Source: Tritrichomonas musculus (lineage: Eukaryota; Parabasalia; Tritrichomonadida; Tritrichomonadidae). Taken from it: DNA of 64,000 nt. Location: contig JAPFFF010000017.1 of NCBI GenBank assembly GCA_039105265.1, positions 1,860,001 to 1,924,000 of the forward strand, given 5' to 3'. Made by a program: the position numbers and the translations under genes. Within the stretch, counting starts at the first letter, position 1; the number at the start of each line of letters is the position of its first letter. Under the pieces are notes generated by a model, which was given only the letters and a program-made list of their open reading frames with translations, had not been told where the DNA came from and did not search any database. This document shows positions 53,825 through 63,095 of this stretch, piece after piece.

Positions 53825-53906
53825 TTTGACTATTGTTCCTTGTTCCTAGATGTTCCCGGATAAATCGTTTCCTAAAAAATGGAGCGGACAGATGACAGAT
53901 GACAGA
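53818..53906. repeat. 89-bp inverted repeat, left copy, flanking the primase-helicase
   Basis: This matches the complement of 56221-56309 over its whole length at about 80-85% identity. Two blocks match exactly, TTGTTCCTAGATGTTCCCGG and GGACAGATGACAGATGACAG. The right copy lies after the gene. Confidence 0.85.
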
Positions 53907-53959
53907 TTTCATTTTATTTTTTTTTATTAATTTTTTTTCATTAATACACATAAACAAAT

Positions 53960-56191
53960 ATGACAGAAACAAACTTGACAGTCTCTTGGGAATTAAATGA
54001 ACTTATGTTAAGACAAAGGATAGAGAACAACACAGTAAATCTCTACAATTATCTAAAGCATGATGGAGGAAGTGGTACAGCAGTCACAGGTAAAGCTCTT
54101 CTTAATAATAAGTGTTTGAATCTCTCCATAGTAGACTTAGATATCAACAAAGAGCTAAAACAAGAAGAGAAAGAAGTAATACGTAAGACATTGATGAGTA
54201 AATTAAGTGACGAAGATATAGTTGTACAGACAGCAAGTGGTGGATTGCATATTTATTGTAATACAGAAGAGTATTATGTTGAATCGAACCGAATGGTAAA
54301 ATGTTATACTAGTCCTGAGTATGATGTAGATATATTTTCCTCGGTAGATGTTAACAGCAGATCACTTGTAGTATTGCCAGGAAGTAAAGTCAGAAAGAAC
54401 GCTAAAACGCCTATTACAACGTATAAGTTTTTACAAGGTTCATTAGATTCAAAAATAAGAAGGTCACTTTCAGATATCTTACATGACCTAGACATCAGTA
54501 TAAAGATTAAACAGAGCCCAGAGATAGAAAAGATAATGTTTGATCATGATGGAGAAACAATATCAGAGCAATACGCATTAAATTTAATTGAAGGACTTAC
54601 AGGAATAGAAGTACATAATGATGCTGGTGGAAGAAGAATAGAGGATGAGGTTACTTTATTTACTTTATTTCAAGCGCTAAATGCACTTCCAACAAATCTA
54701 ATAGATGAAGCTTACTCTCATGTTCAAAATTACTGTAAACTTACTGATGCTGCAGCTAGCAATTTCGACAGAGCTAGAAGAAGATATGCCAGGTCTTGTA
54801 CTTCAGCACATGTGTTGGAAAAGATTCTTCGTTGCTGGAATAATGAATATTACATAAAAGTTATATCTCCAGTGGTTAGTCAAAACGAGATTATCATAAA
54901 AGATATAGACTTAAACGACTCGTTTACTATAAATGATATTAGACAGAAGGCAGAACAACATAGATATACCACAAACAAGGATCTAGTAGAAGACTTATCA
55001 AGAGTATTAAGGTTTATAGATGATGGTAATGATACTTATGTTCTTAAGACATATAACTCAATTAGCGAAACGTTCTATTTGAAGTTTGTAACTGATGCTT
55101 ACATTGTAAAGACGTTAAAGAGAATAGCGATAGACGAGAAAGTAAATGCTCATACATTGTTGATGAATAATCTTTCTAAATTCACAAGACTTGGTGTAAA
55201 ATTTAACAGCAAAGACAAGAATACACTATCACTCTTCCATGGTTACAAGTATAAGGTGCAAGAAAAGGTAGATATAAACAAGATTAAGATGTTTCTTGAT
55301 TTAATCCTTGAAGTGATATGCGACCATGAGAAACATATCTATGACTATATATTAAACTGGATAGCATTCATCGTACAAAATCCGGGAGTTAAAACAGAAG
55401 TGGCTCTTGTACTAAAAGGCTTACAAGGAATCGGTAAGAATCGATTTACAGATGTTTTAAGTGAGATGTTGAGTGGATATTCAGCTAAAAATATAACAGA
55501 TATAAGTGAACTTACCGGACAGTTCAACAGTATTGTAGAAGGCAAAATACTTATTGTGTTGAATGAACTAAAGAATTGTGGAGAAGACAGATTAGCAAAC
55601 TTCAATGCCCTTAAGTCTATTATCTCTGATAACAGCATACGTATAAACGAGAAGTTAGTACCAAGACGTGATGCAGAAAACGTATCCAATTTCATCTTTG
55701 TCAGCAATAACAGCTTTCCAGTAAAGATAGAAAACGGTGATAGAAGGTATGTTGTTCTCGCTTGTAATGGTAAGCATAAAGGAGATTACAAATATTTTCA
55801 ACAATTATGTTCATCCTTTGATGAAGACTTTTATAACACTCTTCTTACATTCTTCATGGAAAGAGATTTATCTAATTTTCAGGTAAGAGAAATACCTATG
55901 ACTGATGCAAAACAAGATTTAATTGACGCAAGTAAATCTCCTCTCGATATATGGATATGTGAATATTATAATGCTCTTGTAGATGGAATGAATTGTGATG
56001 AAGCATTAATGTGCAAACCAGCCGAGATGAAGAAAAGGACATTTCAGTTACAGTTGAAAGATAAGTGTGAACGTAAAAGAAAGAGAATAAATGGTAATCT
56101 TACTTGGTATTACACGTTAAAGCAAGAATGTAAAGACATTTATCATCAAACACCGGATGAAAGTATAGTAGAGTTTGAGGAAATGTTATAA
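53960..56191 (+). CDS. Primase-polymerase fused to SF3 helicase (virophage-like)
   Basis: The protein has 743 residues. The N-terminal ~180 residues have the archaeo-eukaryotic primase (AEP) pattern: LSIVDLDIN with Asp59 and Asp61, then TASGGLHIYC with Ser93 and His97. The C-terminal part is a superfamily 3 helicase: Walker A GLQGIGK (487-493), Walker B ILIVLNELKN, and motif C with the Arg finger region in FIFVSNNSFPVKIENGDRR. Such fusions serve replication in virophages, giant viruses and phages. They are unusual in Polintons, which already have their own polymerase. The gene lies in a cassette between two 89-bp inverted repeats. Confidence 0.85.
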   Translation: MTETNLTVSWELNELMLRQRIENNTVNLYNYLKHDGGSGTAVTGKALLNNKCLNLSIVDLDINKELKQEEKEVIRKTLMSKLSDEDIVVQTASGGLHIYCNTEEYYVESNRMVKCYTSPEYDVDIFSSVDVNSRSLVVLPGSKVRKNAKTPITTYKFLQGSLDSKIRRSLSDILHDLDISIKIKQSPEIEKIMFDHDGETISEQYALNLIEGLTGIEVHNDAGGRRIEDEVTLFTLFQALNALPTNLIDEAYSHVQNYCKLTDAAASNFDRARRRYARSCTSAHVLEKILRCWNNEYYIKVISPVVSQNEIIIKDIDLNDSFTINDIRQKAEQHRYTTNKDLVEDLSRVLRFIDDGNDTYVLKTYNSISETFYLKFVTDAYIVKTLKRIAIDEKVNAHTLLMNNLSKFTRLGVKFNSKDKNTLSLFHGYKYKVQEKVDINKIKMFLDLILEVICDHEKHIYDYILNWIAFIVQNPGVKTEVALVLKGLQGIGKNRFTDVLSEMLSGYSAKNITDISELTGQFNSIVEGKILIVLNELKNCGEDRLANFNALKSIISDNSIRINEKLVPRRDAENVSNFIFVSNNSFPVKIENGDRRYVVLACNGKHKGDYKYFQQLCSSFDEDFYNTLLTFFMERDLSNFQVREIPMTDAKQDLIDASKSPLDIWICEYYNALVDGMNCDEALMCKPAEMKKRTFQLQLKDKCERKRKRINGNLTWYYTLKQECKDIYHQTPDESIVEFEEML

Positions 56192-56212
56192 AAAAGATTT
56201 GTTATATTTTTG
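56190..56212 (+). promoter_or_regulatory. Candidate 3' end signal, second copy
   Basis: This is the same motif as at 53801-53824 and it overlaps the stop codon of the primase-helicase gene. Confidence 0.4.
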
Positions 56213-56220
56213 CCTCTCGT

Positions 56221-56309
56221 TCTGTCATCTGTCATCTGTCCACCTCATTTTTCACGAACTGAATTATCCGGGAACATCTAGGAACAAAGAACATTAGCGA
56301 AACCAAAAA
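56221..56309. repeat. 89-bp inverted repeat, right copy
   Basis: This is the complement of 53818-53906. It lies between the end of the primase-helicase gene and the end of the convergent basic-protein gene, so it is not a promoter of either. Confidence 0.85.
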
Positions 56310-56330
56310 TAAGATGAAGATTTTTTGTTT

Positions 56331-56612
56331 TCATGCTTCTTTCTTCTCAGCAGTAACCATTTGAGCTTCGCGAGTGCTCGCAGCGAATTGAGCAATTTTC
56401 TTCAATTCCTCTAACTCTTGCTTCTTTCTTTGTCTATATTCTTTTTGTTGTTGTCGTCTGGCTTCAAGTCTTTCTTCAGGGGTATTATATTTACTCTTCC
56501 TGCCTCTTTTCGGAGTATCTATTGACGTCAGATTCTCACTTGACTTCGATTTGGACAATTTCTTTATTACTTCTGTTTTCTTGAATTGGTTTAGGTCTAT
56601 TTTACTCGTCAT
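56331..56612 (-). CDS. Small basic DNA-binding protein of the Polinton
   Basis: The protein has 93 residues. KRGRKSKYNTPEERLEARR contains an AT-hook-like RGRK core, and it continues into a highly basic helix (QQQKEYRQRKKQELEELKKI) similar to the basic region of bZIP proteins. Short proteins with this RGRxxKYxTPEER pattern are common in large DNA viruses and related elements. It probably binds AT-rich DNA or acts in transcription or packaging. The ATG follows TCAAA. Confidence 0.6.
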   Translation of the reverse strand: MTSKIDLNQFKKTEVIKKLSKSKSSENLTSIDTPKRGRKSKYNTPEERLEARRQQQKEYRQRKKQELEELKKIAQFAASTREAQMVTAEKKEA

Positions 56613-56641
56613 TTTGATAAAAATAAAAAAACAAATAATAA

Positions 56642-57247
56642 TTACAGATCATATAATAATTTAAATTTTGTTATACAAACATTAACTCTTTTGTTATTAG
56701 TATCATACATTAATACGTATTTAGTTCCGCATTCCATTTCATTGATGTAAAGTCGTTTGTATGACTCGTCAGTTATTTTTAAATAAAATTCATCTTCATC
56801 AGTTTCTTCATTATGATAATAATAATAATGATTAGGTTTTAATTGATGCCTATTATATTTATTTATTACGGTTGATGTACTTGGTAATTTATCAACAAAC
56901 TTGTATATTATATTTGAATTCTTTGTTGAGATTGATCTGTTTGTATTATTTTCTATATGAGATGTCCATCGTAAGTTTTCTAGTCTATTATCAGCTCTGT
57001 CATGATTGATATGATCAACACAAGCTAGATTGTCAGGGTTAGGGAGAAACTGCTTGGCTATAATTCTATGTTTAATAAATGTTTTTGAATTCAACTTTAA
57101 TAAAACATACCCTTTGTTATATACACTTTCTTTAACAATATATTTATTGTCTTTCCGCCTAACAGTATAAGGGTATTGGTTTAATATTTCATACTTATCT
57201 TCGAAACCGAGAAGTGGAACAAAATCAATAACCTGATCAGTTGTCAT
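56642..57247 (-). CDS. HNH homing-endonuclease-like protein, copy 1
   Basis: The protein has 201 residues. The middle has the HNH pattern KHRIIAKQFLPNP, then VDHINHDRADNRLENLRW, as in NUMOD4/HNH_3 proteins of phages and large viruses. The N-terminal part (FEDKYEILNQYPYTVRRKDN) and the C-terminal part (TDEDEFYLKITDESYKRLYI) are shared with two more genes in this element (58785-59396 and 63096-63665). They are therefore one paralogous set with the same three-part layout. Confidence 0.8.
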   Translation of the reverse strand: MTTDQVIDFVPLLGFEDKYEILNQYPYTVRRKDNKYIVKESVYNKGYVLLKLNSKTFIKHRIIAKQFLPNPDNLACVDHINHDRADNRLENLRWTSHIENNTNRSISTKNSNIIYKFVDKLPSTSTVINKYNRHQLKPNHYYYYHNEETDEDEFYLKITDESYKRLYINEMECGTKYVLMYDTNNKRVNVCITKFKLLYDL

Positions 57248-57276
57248 TTCAGTAGAGGTAAAAAAATATCATATTT

Positions 57277-57774
57277 TTACATGTTGATACTGTATTTCAG
57301 ACAAAGATGATATTTGTTAACTAATTCATTGTACTGAGGATTAAAGTATGTTTTGAAATCAGTACATACTTCTCCATTATCATTTACTATCTTAATGGAA
57401 TCTATCTTACGTATTGGATTAGCTTTCCCTGCACAACAACCTACATCCTCATCAAGACTTATTTCTACCACCTCCGCCTTAATAATTGTTTTAATTATAT
57501 TAGATAAGGCAGTAACAGGGACAATTATACAATTCTTTGATATTAAGTTGGATAATAATGCTTTGTCCTGGTCTAACAAGATTTTTGCATACGTTTCAAG
57601 TATCACGTACTTAACATCCTTTGTTTCTTCTTCTTGATTCTCTTCTAATTCAACATTACGAGTGATAACAATTTCTTCTTTTCCATCATCCCTTTTGTTT
57701 ATAATAATATTATTATTTATATTGCTTGTTGACTGAGCTGCTGCTTGAGGTTCTAATGAAACGTTCGCCTGCAC
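57277..57774 (-). CDS. Unknown Polinton protein
   Basis: About 165 residues; the start is uncertain. There is an Asn-rich disordered front (STSNINNNIIINKRDD), then a globular alpha/beta-looking part with ILETYAKILLDQDKALLSNL and a CCAGKANPIRKIDSIKIV stretch. I recognise no family. It is in the minus-strand gene series that leads to the capsid genes. Confidence 0.5.
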   Translation of the reverse strand: MQANVSLEPQAAAQSTSNINNNIIINKRDDGKEEIVITRNVELEENQEEETKDVKYVILETYAKILLDQDKALLSNLISKNCIIVPVTALSNIIKTIIKAEVVEISLDEDVGCCAGKANPIRKIDSIKIVNDNGEVCTDFKTYFNPQYNELVNKYHLCLKYSINM

Positions 57775-57830
57775 ACCATTCGTTGAGTTCTCTTCTTTAT
57801 CATTTCCTTTCGAAAAAAGTTGATAATCAA

Positions 57831-58259
57831 TCAGTAATGAATATTAGCTTGCTTAACATTAATTGGTTTAAAGTATCCAATCCTTCCTTTATTTCTTTCA
57901 TCCGCTCTACCTTGTATTTCTCCTAATTTCTCTGGTTTCTTTAAGTATGGAGGAAGAATAGGAGCTTTGGGTGCTTTATCTTTCTTCAAATAATACCCTC
58001 CATCTGTAATACTAACAGGTGGTTCGTGTAATGGTTTTGTTTTATGTTGATTACTCTTTGGTGGTTTGACTGGTTTGTTTTCCATATACTTTGTTGGTGG
58101 TCTATTAATTCTTGGGTTAAACGTAACTGCGTAAGTATTGTCATTAGAAAATATGCCAAAGTGATTAAACTCTATTGTCTTCTCAGTCTTAGTTCCTTCA
58201 TTAAACATTGTCCCTTCTGCTCCAACTGTAGTAGAATTGGGTTTTCTGTACTTATTCAT
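57831..58259 (-). CDS. Unknown Pro/Lys-rich Polinton protein
   Basis: The protein has 142 residues. The first ~60 residues may form a small fold (EKTIEFNHFGIFSNDNTYAV). The rest is Pro/Lys-rich and probably disordered (KPVKPPKSNQHKTKPLHEPP). That composition is common for minor virion or DNA-condensing proteins, but no relation can be shown. Its stop is 56 bp from the next gene on the same strand. Confidence 0.55.
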   Translation of the reverse strand: MNKYRKPNSTTVGAEGTMFNEGTKTEKTIEFNHFGIFSNDNTYAVTFNPRINRPPTKYMENKPVKPPKSNQHKTKPLHEPPVSITDGGYYLKKDKAPKAPILPPYLKKPEKLGEIQGRADERNKGRIGYFKPINVKQANIHY

Positions 58260-58298
58260 TTCTTTTTCAAAAAAAAATTGGTTGGTCGAGATTCCGAC

Positions 58299-58748
58299 TT
58301 ACAGAACTAGCTCTTGATGGAGACCGATAAATAGTTCAGGTGTATTTAATTCATATTTCTTACGTAATTCCTCTATCATTGTTTTAGTCTTTTTGGATGC
58401 TAATTCTATTGAATAATTGTAATAACTGTATTCCTCATAATTTTGTTCCTTATTTGAACCATTAACAAAAAACTCTTGCATTTTATAATTAATTTTCCTT
58501 CTTGAGTTAGTATTTAATACTATGTGTTCTATATCATATTCTTTAATTTTGTCCGGATATATCCTCCATACGTTCTTGTCCGCCTTAATTGATATGTAGA
58601 TGACTTTTGCTAAATATTTATTTTTTGAAAGTTGAATTGGATATCGATCACAAAGGATAGCGAAATTACTTTCCTTAAAATCTTCTGGGTTATCAGCGAG
58701 GGAAATAACATTATTGATGTAATCATAAACCTTGAATTGTTGCTCCAT
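58299..58748 (-). CDS. Unknown Polinton protein
   Basis: The protein has 149 residues of mixed alpha/beta character with no signal peptide, membrane helix or metal-binding motif. Segments such as LCDRYPIQLSKNKYLAKVIY and KADKNVWRIYPDKIKEY look globular. No family is recognised. It lies between a Pro-rich protein and the second HNH gene on the same strand. Confidence 0.55.
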   Translation of the reverse strand: MEQQFKVYDYINNVISLADNPEDFKESNFAILCDRYPIQLSKNKYLAKVIYISIKADKNVWRIYPDKIKEYDIEHIVLNTNSRRKINYKMQEFFVNGSNKEQNYEEYSYYNYSIELASKKTKTMIEELRKKYELNTPELFIGLHQELVL

Positions 58749-58784
58749 TTTGTATGGAAATAAAAAAATATAAATAAAATTTTT

Positions 58785-59396
58785 TTAGTCTAATCCGTAT
58801 TGTTGTTTGAAAATATGGATGTAGAATGTTGTTTTAGTGTGGTTAACATCTCTTGTCACAATGAATTTACGTCCTCCTTTAGCTGTATTAATATACATAA
58901 TTCTATAAACTTCATCAGTTATCCTTTGGTAAAAGATATCTTCTTCAGTTTCTTCATTATAATAGTAATAATATTCTTTTTCAGCAAATACTCTTCTTTC
59001 CTTTTTCAAATCATAGTGAGTAATAACAATTGCTTCGTCTGGTATATTGTCTATAAATTCATATGAAACACCGTTGTTTGATGACTTGTTTCTCATGTTC
59101 TCTCTTACTGAAACCCAACGAAGATTGCTCAAATGATAATCAGATCTATCTTTATTAAGGTGATCAACTTGAGGAAGATTATTTGGATTAGGTAAGAATT
59201 GCTTTGCTATGATTTGATGTTTGTTGATTTTATTTCCATTGATGTTTACACTTACATAACCATCGCTTTTGTTTATGCATTCTTTGACAACATATTTATT
59301 ATCCTTTCGTCTAATAGTGAATGGGTATTGGTTTAGTATTTCATATTCTTGATACTCATTTATTGTAACAAATTCGATTGCTTGTTCTTCTGTCAT
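58785..59396 (-). CDS. HNH homing-endonuclease-like protein, copy 2
   Basis: The protein has 203 residues. The HNH core is KHQIIAKQFLPNP, then VDHLNKDRSDYHLSNLRW. The flanking parts match copy 1 (YQEYEILNQYPFTIRRKDNK in front, EDIFYQRITDEVYRIMYI behind). It lies directly upstream of the capsid gene block. Like copy 1 it lies between genes and not inside an intron, so if it works as a selfish nuclease it is of the free-standing type. Confidence 0.8.
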   Translation of the reverse strand: MTEEQAIEFVTINEYQEYEILNQYPFTIRRKDNKYVVKECINKSDGYVSVNINGNKINKHQIIAKQFLPNPNNLPQVDHLNKDRSDYHLSNLRWVSVRENMRNKSSNNGVSYEFIDNIPDEAIVITHYDLKKERRVFAEKEYYYYYNEETEEDIFYQRITDEVYRIMYINTAKGGRKFIVTRDVNHTKTTFYIHIFKQQYGLD

Positions 59397-59464
59397 TTTG
59401 TATTTATGTATAGTGATAATAAAAAAATATAATTAAAATAGAAAGACGCAATTATTTTTGTTAC

Positions 59465-61039
59465 TTAATCCCTTGAGGTCAGATCATAATTGCCCAAGCG
59501 AACTAAAGGTGGCATGCCATTCGGTTGAACTAAGATAGATATAGAAGAATCAAATAAGAGGCATATTAAAGGTGGTGTTTGAACATCTTTTGCATATGTA
59601 CTTTCACCTGTTTCTTGTGTTACAATTATTTCAAAATTGATTGGTGACAAAGAGGTTAATCCTTGTTGATATGTATTATCAGTTTCAGTTGGGAGAGCAA
59701 TAAAGAAACTTGTTCGGTCATCAGGATAATTTCCAATAGAGCGTGCGTATGGTTGGTCATTGGTTAATGATGCAACAACTTCTTTATTAAATCCACTCTG
59801 TCCTCCATTCAAGTTCATTGCGTTCTGACAATATTCAAGGAACTCTGGGTATTCAACAGTTGTACCAAATGGCTTTGCAGGAATGTTTCCATACCCACCA
59901 CAGTTTAATTGGAATAACTTAAATTGTGGATTCTTAAATACTGTGTGATGGGTATGCTTTTCTGGAAATAGACAAAATATGGAATCAACAAAGCGAGGGG
60001 TAATGGTGCAGGTGGATTTACAATTCGGATTCTTTAATGGAGCAGTAGTAGTATAGACAGAAAGTGTTTGGGTTGGAAATGTTAGTGGATGAGTTGGGTC
60101 AGCATATCTTTGTACTAGACTGGAATAAATATTATCTTCTATACCAAAACAAGGAATAATAGATGAACACTCAGTAACTTTATATTCAGTGACTTGAAAT
60201 GTTCTGTCTTTTGCTGTTAGTACTTTATTAGTTAAACCTGTATACATAATAATTGGTTCTTTAATGGGTGTAAATTCATTTGTGATGATTGGTAATGTGT
60301 AAGTTGAATTAACGACATTATTATGTTCAAAACTTTTTCCTGGACCCATTGGACAACATACCATACCTTCACATGAAAAGAATAATCGGAGTTCAATCTT
60401 GCCTGCAAATGCTGGAAGGTATTTAATATTTGATAATGGTAAGAACCTTCTTAAATCAATCTTTAGGTGAATTTTATATGTTTTGTCTTTCCATCCTTCG
60501 GCCCAATCAACAATAAATCCTGTTCTGCTGCCTGAATTACCATTCCATATATCTTTATGTCTAGCCTTTGAATATACATCTGCTCTCTTTGTTGTTTCGT
60601 TGGCGCAACATGCAGTTAGAAATGATTCTTCGCAACCAAAGTTCTGGGTATATATCGTTATTCCGTTAGCTACTATTTCATATTTCTCAACAGCATCTCT
60701 AGCATCCTTGAAACCAAACCATACTCTGTTGAATTGATATTCACCATCAATTGTTGCTTTAACTTCTTGTTCTGCCATTTCTTTAATCTTTACCTCCATG
60801 TCAGCTCTAATAAATCCATTATATATGTCTGCTGTATTGTTTGTGTTAGGTGATATAATTGCACTTGTATATGAGCCTTGAGGTATTGGAGGCGATGGAG
60901 AATATGATGTTTGAGGACTAATTGTGTATTGCTTGTTGGTATCTGACAAGGCTATACAATTATCAACAATATCAAAATAGCTAGCAATTTGGGTACATGT
61001 TTCAGCTGACGTCCTTAGTTCAATTTCTGGATTTAACAT
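59465..61039 (-). CDS. Polinton major capsid protein (double jelly-roll)
   Basis: About 524 residues from MLNPEIELRTS, chosen because the residues before it look like leader and the ATG follows TCAAAAG. The C-terminal block PPLICLLFDSSISILVQPNG followed by PPLVRLGNYDL is the characteristic end of Polinton and virophage-type major capsid proteins. The N-terminal half contains NRVWFGFKDA, typical of the first jelly roll. Several Cys pairs occur in the middle. It would assemble as trimers into an icosahedral shell. Confidence 0.85.
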   Translation of the reverse strand: MLNPEIELRTSAETCTQIASYFDIVDNCIALSDTNKQYTISPQTSYSPSPPIPQGSYTSAIISPNTNNTADIYNGFIRADMEVKIKEMAEQEVKATIDGEYQFNRVWFGFKDARDAVEKYEIVANGITIYTQNFGCEESFLTACCANETTKRADVYSKARHKDIWNGNSGSRTGFIVDWAEGWKDKTYKIHLKIDLRRFLPLSNIKYLPAFAGKIELRLFFSCEGMVCCPMGPGKSFEHNNVVNSTYTLPIITNEFTPIKEPIIMYTGLTNKVLTAKDRTFQVTEYKVTECSSIIPCFGIEDNIYSSLVQRYADPTHPLTFPTQTLSVYTTTAPLKNPNCKSTCTITPRFVDSIFCLFPEKHTHHTVFKNPQFKLFQLNCGGYGNIPAKPFGTTVEYPEFLEYCQNAMNLNGGQSGFNKEVVASLTNDQPYARSIGNYPDDRTSFFIALPTETDNTYQQGLTSLSPINFEIIVTQETGESTYAKDVQTPPLICLLFDSSISILVQPNGMPPLVRLGNYDLTSRD

Positions 61040-61070
61040 ATTTTCTTTTGAGAAAAATAATAAAAGCAAA

Positions 61071-61625
61071 TTAAATCATATCAGAGAAAATATTATTTCG
61101 TCTTCTACGAATAGGTTGAGGTGGGATTACTGGTATTGGTTCCTCTTCTGATTCGTCTTCAAATTTGGTTCTTGGATTGTTGGGCTCTTGGATGTATTGT
61201 GGCTGAGTAAACTGTGGATAATATGGTTTTCTCATTTGTTTTTGTATTACATCTTTTATCATTTTCTTCTGTTCTTTCTTAGCCCTTTCGTTTTTAAACT
61301 CTTCACCCAATAGCTTTAATTGGTTTAGTATTTCTATATTTATTGTTGGGTCATATACTTGTTTTGGTTGTTCTTCAATTATTGGTTTTTTGGGTTTTGG
61401 TATTTCCTCAGGTGGGTCGGAATTCTGACCAACAACTTTTTCTTCAATCGTTTCTGTTTTAGTTAATGGTTCAGGTGGTGGTTTTGTTAATGGTTGCTCT
61501 CTTCTTTTTACTATATATTTGTTTTCTTTTTTGGTAGGAAGTACATCCCAATCAGGGTCCTCACGACCATTAAGCCAGTTCTGTATTACTTGTAATCTTT
61601 TTGATCCTGTCAAATGCTTAGACAT
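61071..61625 (-). CDS. Pro-rich coiled Polinton protein next to the capsid gene
   Basis: The protein has 184 residues. It has a short basic front (GSKRLQVIQNWLNGRE), a Pro/Glu/Lys-rich disordered part, a helix with charge repeats (LKLLGEEFKNERAKKEQKKM) and an Arg-rich tail (RRRRNN). It lies 31 bp upstream of the chosen capsid start on the same strand, so a virion or assembly role is likely from position. No family is recognised. Confidence 0.6.
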   Translation of the reverse strand: MSKHLTGSKRLQVIQNWLNGREDPDWDVLPTKKENKYIVKRREQPLTKPPPEPLTKTETIEEKVVGQNSDPPEEIPKPKKPIIEEQPKQVYDPTINIEILNQLKLLGEEFKNERAKKEQKKMIKDVIQKQMRKPYYPQFTQPQYIQEPNNPRTKFEDESEEEPIPVIPPQPIRRRRNNIFSDMI

Positions 61626-61656
61626 TTAATTGATAAAAAAATCATTTTATTGAGTT

Positions 61657-62187
61657 TTATTGAGTTTTCTTTGTTTTTCTTGATTTCTTTCTCTTTCTTT
61701 TATTCAATTTCGCTATATGTGCTTCTGCTTCGTCCACATATTTACTTCTGTTCTGATATATTTTATAAGCAGCTGGCTTTCTCGAATAATGAATGCGTGG
61801 AAAATCTGCATACATTACATTACTACCTAACGGATTAGGTTGTCTTTCTGCTATATTCTTTTCTAATGCTGCCTTTACTTCTCCTTCTTTTATTCCACTT
61901 GCTATTGTTGTCAATCCTTTACCTATACCTATTGCTGCTGGATTACCCGTTATTGTTCCAAAAGCTTGTGTTGCTCCTCCTATAGTATTTAATATTGGTG
62001 CCTTATTTTTCCAAGCCCATTTACCAGCTTTACCAACTGCACTATCACCAATGAATTTACTTACTTTCCCAAAACCAGATTTTACAGAATTCCATGCATT
62101 ATTTATAAATTTCCCAAAAGTACTACCACCAGAATCTGGTGTAGTAGATTGAATATATTTTCCAGAATCTATAGTTCCTGAAGGCAT
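61657..62187 (-). CDS. Gly-rich, basic-tailed Polinton virion protein candidate
   Basis: The protein has 176 residues. The middle is Gly/Ala-rich and amphipathic or hydrophobic (KAPILNTIGGATQAFGTITG, AAIGIGKGLTTIASGI), and the C-terminus is very basic (KRKRKKSRKTKKTQ). This combination recalls adenovirus core/lytic proteins such as pVI and the proteins placed next to the capsid genes in other Polintons. It may bind DNA with its tail and membrane with its middle. The assignment is by composition and position. Confidence 0.55.
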   Translation of the reverse strand: MPSGTIDSGKYIQSTTPDSGGSTFGKFINNAWNSVKSGFGKVSKFIGDSAVGKAGKWAWKNKAPILNTIGGATQAFGTITGNPAAIGIGKGLTTIASGIKEGEVKAALEKNIAERQPNPLGSNVMYADFPRIHYSRKPAAYKIYQNRSKYVDEAEAHIAKLNKRKRKKSRKTKKTQ

Positions 62188-62204
62188 TTAATTTACAAAT
62201 AAAA

Positions 62205-63068
62205 CTACTTTTCAAAGTAATATTTATTGGCGGTTATGTTCATAATAAATTTTGAATGAAGATCTCTATGCTGTAAATATTCTTTTACCGTCTTCTTGAT
62301 ATTAAGGTTGTTATTTGTTTGTTGAAGCAAAGAAGTAAAATCTTCTTCTGAGTATCCACTATAGCATATGATATCCGTGGCCAATCTTTTTGCATTTATG
62401 TGTACGAATCTGATTGTCTGAATAGCCATGATGCAGGTAATATTATAATGTCTTGTCTTGGTTAATAGTCTAAGGAATTCTGTATTATTATGTGTTAACA
62501 AATCGCTTCCTGCACAGTCATCCAATATTATTAGTGTGTTATATGGGTAAGAAGAGGTTTGGTATTTTACTAACTTATTGGCTATATATACTATTCTATC
62601 ATCTATTTCTTGGAGGGAGTGCTTGTTTATAAGTCTTTGCATTTCTTCATTTGTTTCCTTCATTTTTGATAATACATGTTTAACCATTGCATAATATTTT
62701 ATTTTTCTTTTGAGGTGTTTCTTTAGGTAATCCATCAATTGGGCTTCATTAAGATATACTATTGGTGTCTTTACCTCTTTACTCATTGCCTCAGCCGTTT
62801 TGTCTGCTTTTCCAGAACTTGAGCAAAATATTATTTTTTGATAGTACGGATGCTTAAATAGACGTTCAGTAATTAAAATATGAGACCACACCCAGTAACT
62901 TTTTCCGGCACCTGGTTTACCAATAAGAAAAATAATTCCATTCGTACTAAAAGGATATGAAGGATGTAATGGCTTCATCAGTGCTGCCTCTATCTCTTTC
63001 TGGTTCTTACGCATAGTCTTTTGTATTAATGTTTTTACTTCTTTCATTACATTCTTAAAATCAGACAT
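62205..63068 (-). CDS. Polinton packaging ATPase (A32/FtsK-HerA type)
   Basis: About 287 residues from MSDFKN. Counted on the slightly longer frame that begins at 63080, Walker A is FLIGKPGAGKS (GKPGAGKS, residues 54-61) and Walker B is TLIILDDCAGSD (Asp187, Asp188). A sensor-like IMAIQT follows. This is the genome-packaging ATPase of the A32 family found in Polintons, virophages and giant viruses. It lies in the same strand and series as the capsid genes. Confidence 0.92.
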   Translation of the reverse strand: MSDFKNVMKEVKTLIQKTMRKNQKEIEAALMKPLHPSYPFSTNGIIFLIGKPGAGKSYWVWSHILITERLFKHPYYQKIIFCSSSGKADKTAEAMSKEVKTPIVYLNEAQLMDYLKKHLKRKIKYYAMVKHVLSKMKETNEEMQRLINKHSLQEIDDRIVYIANKLVKYQTSSYPYNTLIILDDCAGSDLLTHNNTEFLRLLTKTRHYNITCIMAIQTIRFVHINAKRLATDIICYSGYSEEDFTSLLQQTNNNLNIKKTVKEYLQHRDLHSKFIMNITANKYYFEK

Positions 63069-63095
63069 TTTCGTAAGCAATAAATATACTAATAT

